This document shows positions 60,774 through 64,000 of a DNA stretch of 64,000 nt, in pieces. The position numbers were made by a program, and so were the translations under genes. The stretch is from Bacteroidota bacterium (GTDB lineage: Bacteria > Bacteroidota > Bacteroidia > Flavobacteriales > Flavobacteriaceae), in the NCBI GenBank assembly GCA_023446155.1, contig JAEXIT010000020.1:62001-126000 (forward strand). The letters are read 5' to 3'. The notes below the pieces were generated by a model. That model ran no database searches, was not told the DNA's origin, and saw only the letters and a program-made list of their open reading frames with translations. Position 1 is the stretch's first letter. Each line of letters opens with the position of its first letter.

Positions 60774-62891
60774 TTACATATTTAACTTATACAATAATTT
60801 TACGAAGTAGGATCTTCCGTATCCCATCAGGATATTTGTTCCGGCCGCCGAATGTGCTCCTGCTTCAGTAGCTGTGGTATTGATTGTTGTGATATCCAAA
60901 AGGTTTCTGGCCCCAACGGTCGCTTCCAGTTTTTTATTCAGGAATGATTTTTTGATTGTGGCATCCAACCAGGTAAACGGATTTTGCCTCCCTCTTTCCA
61001 TCACACCGTTTCTTTCTACAAACTGATATTGCGGTCCGTTATATTTTACATAGGCCGAGAAAATCGTTCCCCATTTCGGAACGGTATACGATGTATTGGC
61101 ATTCACCTGGAAACCATATAAGAAATCATCGTTTGCCAACGCACTACTACTATCCAACACTTTCGAGATTCCAGCAAAAGTCACTCCGAAATTTCCGGTA
61201 AAGTTTCCGTATTGTGCCGAATTGGTTAATGACAATCCCCATGTTTTATACACATCAATGTTATTGAATTGGTATACTAAAGGTGATTTTTGGATGATGA
61301 TCATTTCAATTCTGTCTTTTACATCCATAAACCAAGCCGACAGTTTGTTTTGCATGGTAAAAGCGTCGTTGATTTTAGTATCTTTTTTCAGGTGTACGAA
61401 AATAGATTTTCCCTGTTCCGGATTCAGATTCGGATTCCCCTGAATGTTATGGTTCACATCGACCATATAGGTATACAATTCATCGAAATTCGGAAGTCTT
61501 GGTGCCGTTCCTATAATCGCACGCAATTCGTAACCGCTGTCAAATGCATATTTTGCACTTAAAGATAAGGCCGCCTGTGTATCAAATTTCGACGACATCA
61601 AGGCACGAATACCCGGTCGGATCGAGAATTTTTTATTGAAATTAATCTCTGAAGAAGTATAGAAATCGTACGAATTTAATTCTCTGCGGATATTCTCTCC
61701 GTTAAACATTCCCACTTCGCTGCTCACATATCCATCAACACTGTTTACTTCGTATCCGGCCTGTAAATTGAAGGTTTCATTTTTCAGGAAGTTCGAGAAA
61801 AACCCTTTTGAGTAGTAGACTTTTCGGGATTCATATTCCAACTTTTCCGTTCCGAAGTGTTCTTGTTGGCGAATTCTGTAATTGTATTTTTCAAGATCCC
61901 GGGTTTGCTCCTGATACGAAAGTGAAATATCGTAATTCAATCCATCTTCGCTCAATTTACCGGAAGCATTCAAATGATGATAATACCGTGTTGAGCTGTA
62001 GATTTCGTCTTTTGCAATCGGGTTGTCCGTTGCAGTAACCGGATTAACATTTTGTTGCACATACGCATTATAACGATCGGTTGTTTCCTTAAAAAATTCA
62101 AATTTATAGAACAAACGGTAGTTTTTAGTGGTATACGCTAATAACGACTTAGCGTTTAACTGTACTTTTGGCAACCATTCGTAACCTCTGAGTCCGTCGT
62201 TATTTACATAATTCTCTCCCATTTTATCGTTCCAGAATCCTTTAAAGTCGTTACGGGTAAACAGTGCATTAGCATAGAACTTATCGGAGAAATTATGTCC
62301 GACTTTGATTGACTGGATATGACGCCCTTTGTCGGCAAAATTATATTCTTTTGCAACCGTCTCTTCCTGAATATAGGGCGTAACTTCCCATTTATACTGA
62401 GACGATTTTTTGGTGATGATATTGATAATTCCGGAAACGGCATTCGCACCGTAGTCTACTCCCATGGAACCTTCTACGATTTCGATTTGCTGAATATCAT
62501 CCAGGTTAATTTGTGTCAGGTCGGTATTATTTCCCAAACCTTCGTCGTTTACAACCGGAATATTATCTACTAAAATTTTAAAATACTGCGCATCCAATCC
62601 GAATAATTGTACACCTGATTTTCCGGTAGACGCATTTGGTATGATATTAATATTTAAGGTCTGATTTAAAATGTCGGCCAGGTTATTCCCTGCTTGTCGG
62701 TCGATATCGGCTCTGGTGATTACCTTTACTTCAAAAACCGACTTTTTAACCGATTGTGGATTGTATTGTCCGGTTACGACCACTTCATCCAATTTGGTAA
62801 CTTTAGGGACGATGCTGTCATTTTCTTGTGCAAAACCAGAAAAAGCTCCCAGTAGAAATAACCCGCTGCAAATTTTTATTTTGAAACCCAT
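60774..62891 (-). CDS. TonB-dependent outer-membrane receptor (HmuR-like)
   Basis: 705 aa. Signal peptide (about 1-21, ending GFAQ), a TonB box region (KLDEVVVTG, about 33-41), plug domain (IDRQAGNNLADILNQTLNIN, IEIVEGSMGVDYGANAVSGI) and a 22-strand-type beta barrel with NPNLNPEQGKSIFVHLKK and WLDATIKKSFLNKKLEATVG. No carboxypeptidase-like N-terminal extension. Imports haem or an iron complex, judging from the HmuY partners. First gene of the operon, divergent from the DUF6607-like gene. Confidence 0.9.
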   Translation of the reverse strand: MGFKIKICSGLFLLGAFSGFAQENDSIVPKVTKLDEVVVTGQYNPQSVKKSVFEVKVITRADIDRQAGNNLADILNQTLNINIIPNASTGKSGVQLFGLDAQYFKILVDNIPVVNDEGLGNNTDLTQINLDDIQQIEIVEGSMGVDYGANAVSGIINIITKKSSQYKWEVTPYIQEETVAKEYNFADKGRHIQSIKVGHNFSDKFYANALFTRNDFKGFWNDKMGENYVNNDGLRGYEWLPKVQLNAKSLLAYTTKNYRLFYKFEFFKETTDRYNAYVQQNVNPVTATDNPIAKDEIYSSTRYYHHLNASGKLSEDGLNYDISLSYQEQTRDLEKYNYRIRQQEHFGTEKLEYESRKVYYSKGFFSNFLKNETFNLQAGYEVNSVDGYVSSEVGMFNGENIRRELNSYDFYTSSEINFNKKFSIRPGIRALMSSKFDTQAALSLSAKYAFDSGYELRAIIGTAPRLPNFDELYTYMVDVNHNIQGNPNLNPEQGKSIFVHLKKDTKINDAFTMQNKLSAWFMDVKDRIEMIIIQKSPLVYQFNNIDVYKTWGLSLTNSAQYGNFTGNFGVTFAGISKVLDSSSALANDDFLYGFQVNANTSYTVPKWGTIFSAYVKYNGPQYQFVERNGVMERGRQNPFTWLDATIKKSFLNKKLEATVGARNLLDITTINTTATEAGAHSAAGTNILMGYGRSYFVKLLYKLNM

Positions 62892-62965
62892 GCGTTTTTT
62901 TTTGTGCGTTTTTTTGACTTTAAGAATTGTTGATCAACTAAATAGGAATTTGATGCAACTACTGT

Positions 62966-62981
62966 AGTCTTAATTTAGACT
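62966..62981. promoter_or_regulatory. Short inverted repeat in the TonB receptor leader
   Basis: AGTCT (62966-62970) and AGACT (62977-62981) are complementary around 6 nt, downstream of the minus-strand -7 element. It could be an operator half-site pair or a weak hairpin; arms of 5 bp can arise by chance. Confidence 0.25.
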
Positions 62982-63000
62982 TATTCTTAATAATTTTCTG

Positions 63001-63008
63001 CAAATGTA
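63001..63008 (-). promoter_or_regulatory. -7 promoter element (TACATTTG) for the TonB receptor operon
   Basis: The complement of 63001-63008 is an exact TAnnTTTG match. It would give a leader of about 105 nt before the receptor start codon. No -33 TTG at normal spacing. Confidence 0.42.
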
Positions 63009-63018
63009 AGTGATAATT

Positions 63019-63037
63019 TTTATTCGTTCTAAATAAA
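63019..63037. promoter_or_regulatory. 19-nt dyad between the divergent haem-locus promoters
   Basis: TTTATT (63019-63024) and AATAAA (63032-63037) form a 6-bp dyad with a 7-nt centre, 19 nt overall, the length of a Fur box. It lies between the two divergent -7 elements, where one regulator could control both. The sequence is AT-rich, and Fur binding is only a guess. Confidence 0.28.
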
Positions 63038-63042
63038 TTTAA

Positions 63043-63050
63043 TATTTTTG
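63043..63050 (+). promoter_or_regulatory. -7 promoter element (TATTTTTG) for the DUF6607-like gene
   Basis: Exact TAnnTTTG match 30 nt before the ATG at 63081. No good TTG at -33 spacing; the upstream region overlaps the 19-nt dyad. Confidence 0.45.
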
Positions 63051-63080
63051 CACAGGAAATTTTTTAATTAATACATCATA

Positions 63081-63986
63081 ATGAAAAATCTAAAACAAAA
63101 AGTAACTGTTGCTTTATTGTTTGCAGCCTTTTTAGGTCATGCGCAAGGCAATAAGAAAAAACAAGACATCGACGCGATTAAATCTATGTGTGGATGTTAT
63201 GAAGTAGAGTTTAATTTCGCGGAGACTTTTAAAACTACAAAAGACGAGAGCTACAAACCATCCCCTACAAAATACGACAAAGGATTAGAGTGGGTAGAAT
63301 TGGTAGAAGACAAACCAAACAAAATCGTAATGCAGCATTTACTAATTGTAGGAGACACTATGATTGTAAAACACTGGAGACAGGATTGGGAATTCGAAAA
63401 CACCCGTTTATACGATTTCTACAAAGACACTTCATGGAAATACAAAACGCTTTCTAAAGCCGATGTAAAAGGTCAGTGGACACAACGTGTATTCCAGGTA
63501 GACGATAGTCCGCGTTACGAAGGAACTGCAACATGGGTTCACGTAGACGGAACTTCATACTGGAGAAACTACACCGATGCACCACTTCCAAGAAGAGAGC
63601 ACACCATTCGTAACGATTATAATGTTTTAAACAGAAGAAACGAGCATGAAATCACGAAATTCGGATGGATCCACAACCAGGATAACAAAAAAATCAAACG
63701 TGACGATGCTGGTAAAGATGTAGTATTAGCACAAGAAAAAGGAATTGACATCTACACAAAAGTAGCCGATTCTAAATGTGTTGCCGCTCATAAATACTGG
63801 AAAGAAAACAAAGCGATGTGGAAAAACGTTCGCGACAAATGGCAAACGATCTTCGACAGAAATAAAGATTTAAACTTAGAAGAAAAAGTAAACCGTAAAT
63901 CATTATTCGGTTATTTATTCGACTTAAAAGGAGATACTCCTAAAGCTGAAACGGATAAAATCATTGATAGTTTCGTAAAAAACTAA
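63081..63986 (+). CDS. Secreted protein, DUF6607-like
   Basis: 301 aa. A signal peptide (about 1-21, ending GHAQG) precedes a soluble, charged domain. KSMCGCYEVEFNFAETF has a close Cys pair near residue 38. KHWRQDWEFENTRLYDFY, GQWTQRVFQVDDSPRYEG and TSYWRNYTDAPLPRREH follow. I recall this as a domain of unknown function (DUF6607) near iron-uptake genes. It is divergent from the HmuY/TonB-receptor operon and shares its control region, so joint iron or haem regulation is likely. Function unknown; periplasmic by its signal. Confidence 0.75.
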   Translation: MKNLKQKVTVALLFAAFLGHAQGNKKKQDIDAIKSMCGCYEVEFNFAETFKTTKDESYKPSPTKYDKGLEWVELVEDKPNKIVMQHLLIVGDTMIVKHWRQDWEFENTRLYDFYKDTSWKYKTLSKADVKGQWTQRVFQVDDSPRYEGTATWVHVDGTSYWRNYTDAPLPRREHTIRNDYNVLNRRNEHEITKFGWIHNQDNKKIKRDDAGKDVVLAQEKGIDIYTKVADSKCVAAHKYWKENKAMWKNVRDKWQTIFDRNKDLNLEEKVNRKSLFGYLFDLKGDTPKAETDKIIDSFVKN

Positions 63987-64000
63987 TACTACAAAACAAC

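Noticed and set aside
1..64000. CRISPR array, tRNA/rRNA, insertion sequence or phage genes
   Set aside because: Looked for regular spaced repeats, cloverleaf-like sequence, transposase motifs and terminal inverted repeats; none found.

Overview
The window comes from a Bacteroidota genome, most likely a Flavobacteriaceae member close to Flavobacterium. The evidence is TAnnTTTG-type -7 promoter elements, a type IX secretion (T9SS) C-terminal sorting tail, HmuY/TonB-receptor genes, lipoprotein Wza homologues and Bacteroidota-type tyrosine autokinases with (YG)n tails. About 54 kb is a polysaccharide super-locus, nearly all on the minus strand (transcribed right to left). No tRNA, rRNA, CRISPR array, transposase or prophage gene was seen. 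No stretch above 300 bases lacks a gene; the longest gaps are 37832-38028, 62892-63080 and 23579-23753.

Region A (518-23578) reads as one long operon that starts at a well-formed promoter before an ABC-transporter ATPase (wzt, with a C-terminal glycan-recognition extension). It continues through a methyltransferase, thirteen glycosyltransferase-like genes, neuA-neuB-neuC (CMP-sialic acid synthesis, closely resembling the meningococcal enzymes as I remember them), a GINT1-like beta-propeller protein and an O-antigen ligase/polymerase-like membrane protein. Many genes overlap by 1 or 4 nt. A separately promoted WbaP/WcaJ-type phosphoglycosyltransferase closes the region. The likely product is a sialylated glycan exported by an ABC transporter.

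Region B (23754-48160) looks like a second, Wzx/Wzy-type system. It has a plus-strand CpsB-type phosphatase, wzc1-wza1, a PglF-PglE-PglD-PglC set for a diacetamido-trideoxyhexose (bacillosamine/QuiNAc4NAc), a second small phosphoglycosyltransferase, four glycosyltransferases, a deacetylase and a FemAB-like acyltransferase. An AsnB-type amidotransferase, an EpsG-like polymerase, WecB, a flippase, a hexapeptide acetyltransferase, and TviB/TviC (GalNAcA synthesis) follow. Its middle (about 38-46 kb) is visibly AT-rich.

Region C (48235-55261) holds a winged-helix regulator, a clear terminator, ugd, the ABC permease wzm, a second wzc-wza pair and recR. The permease and its presumed ATPase are thus about 27 kb apart, with Region B between them. 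This suggests that one polysaccharide locus was inserted into another.

Region D (55371-63986) is unrelated flank: a sodium:solute symporter, a CoA-binding protein, a MarC-family protein, then a haem/iron uptake cluster (TonB receptor, HmuY lipoprotein, T9SS-secreted HmuY-like protein) divergent from a DUF6607-like gene. Base 1-517 holds the end of a membrane protein gene cut by the window edge.
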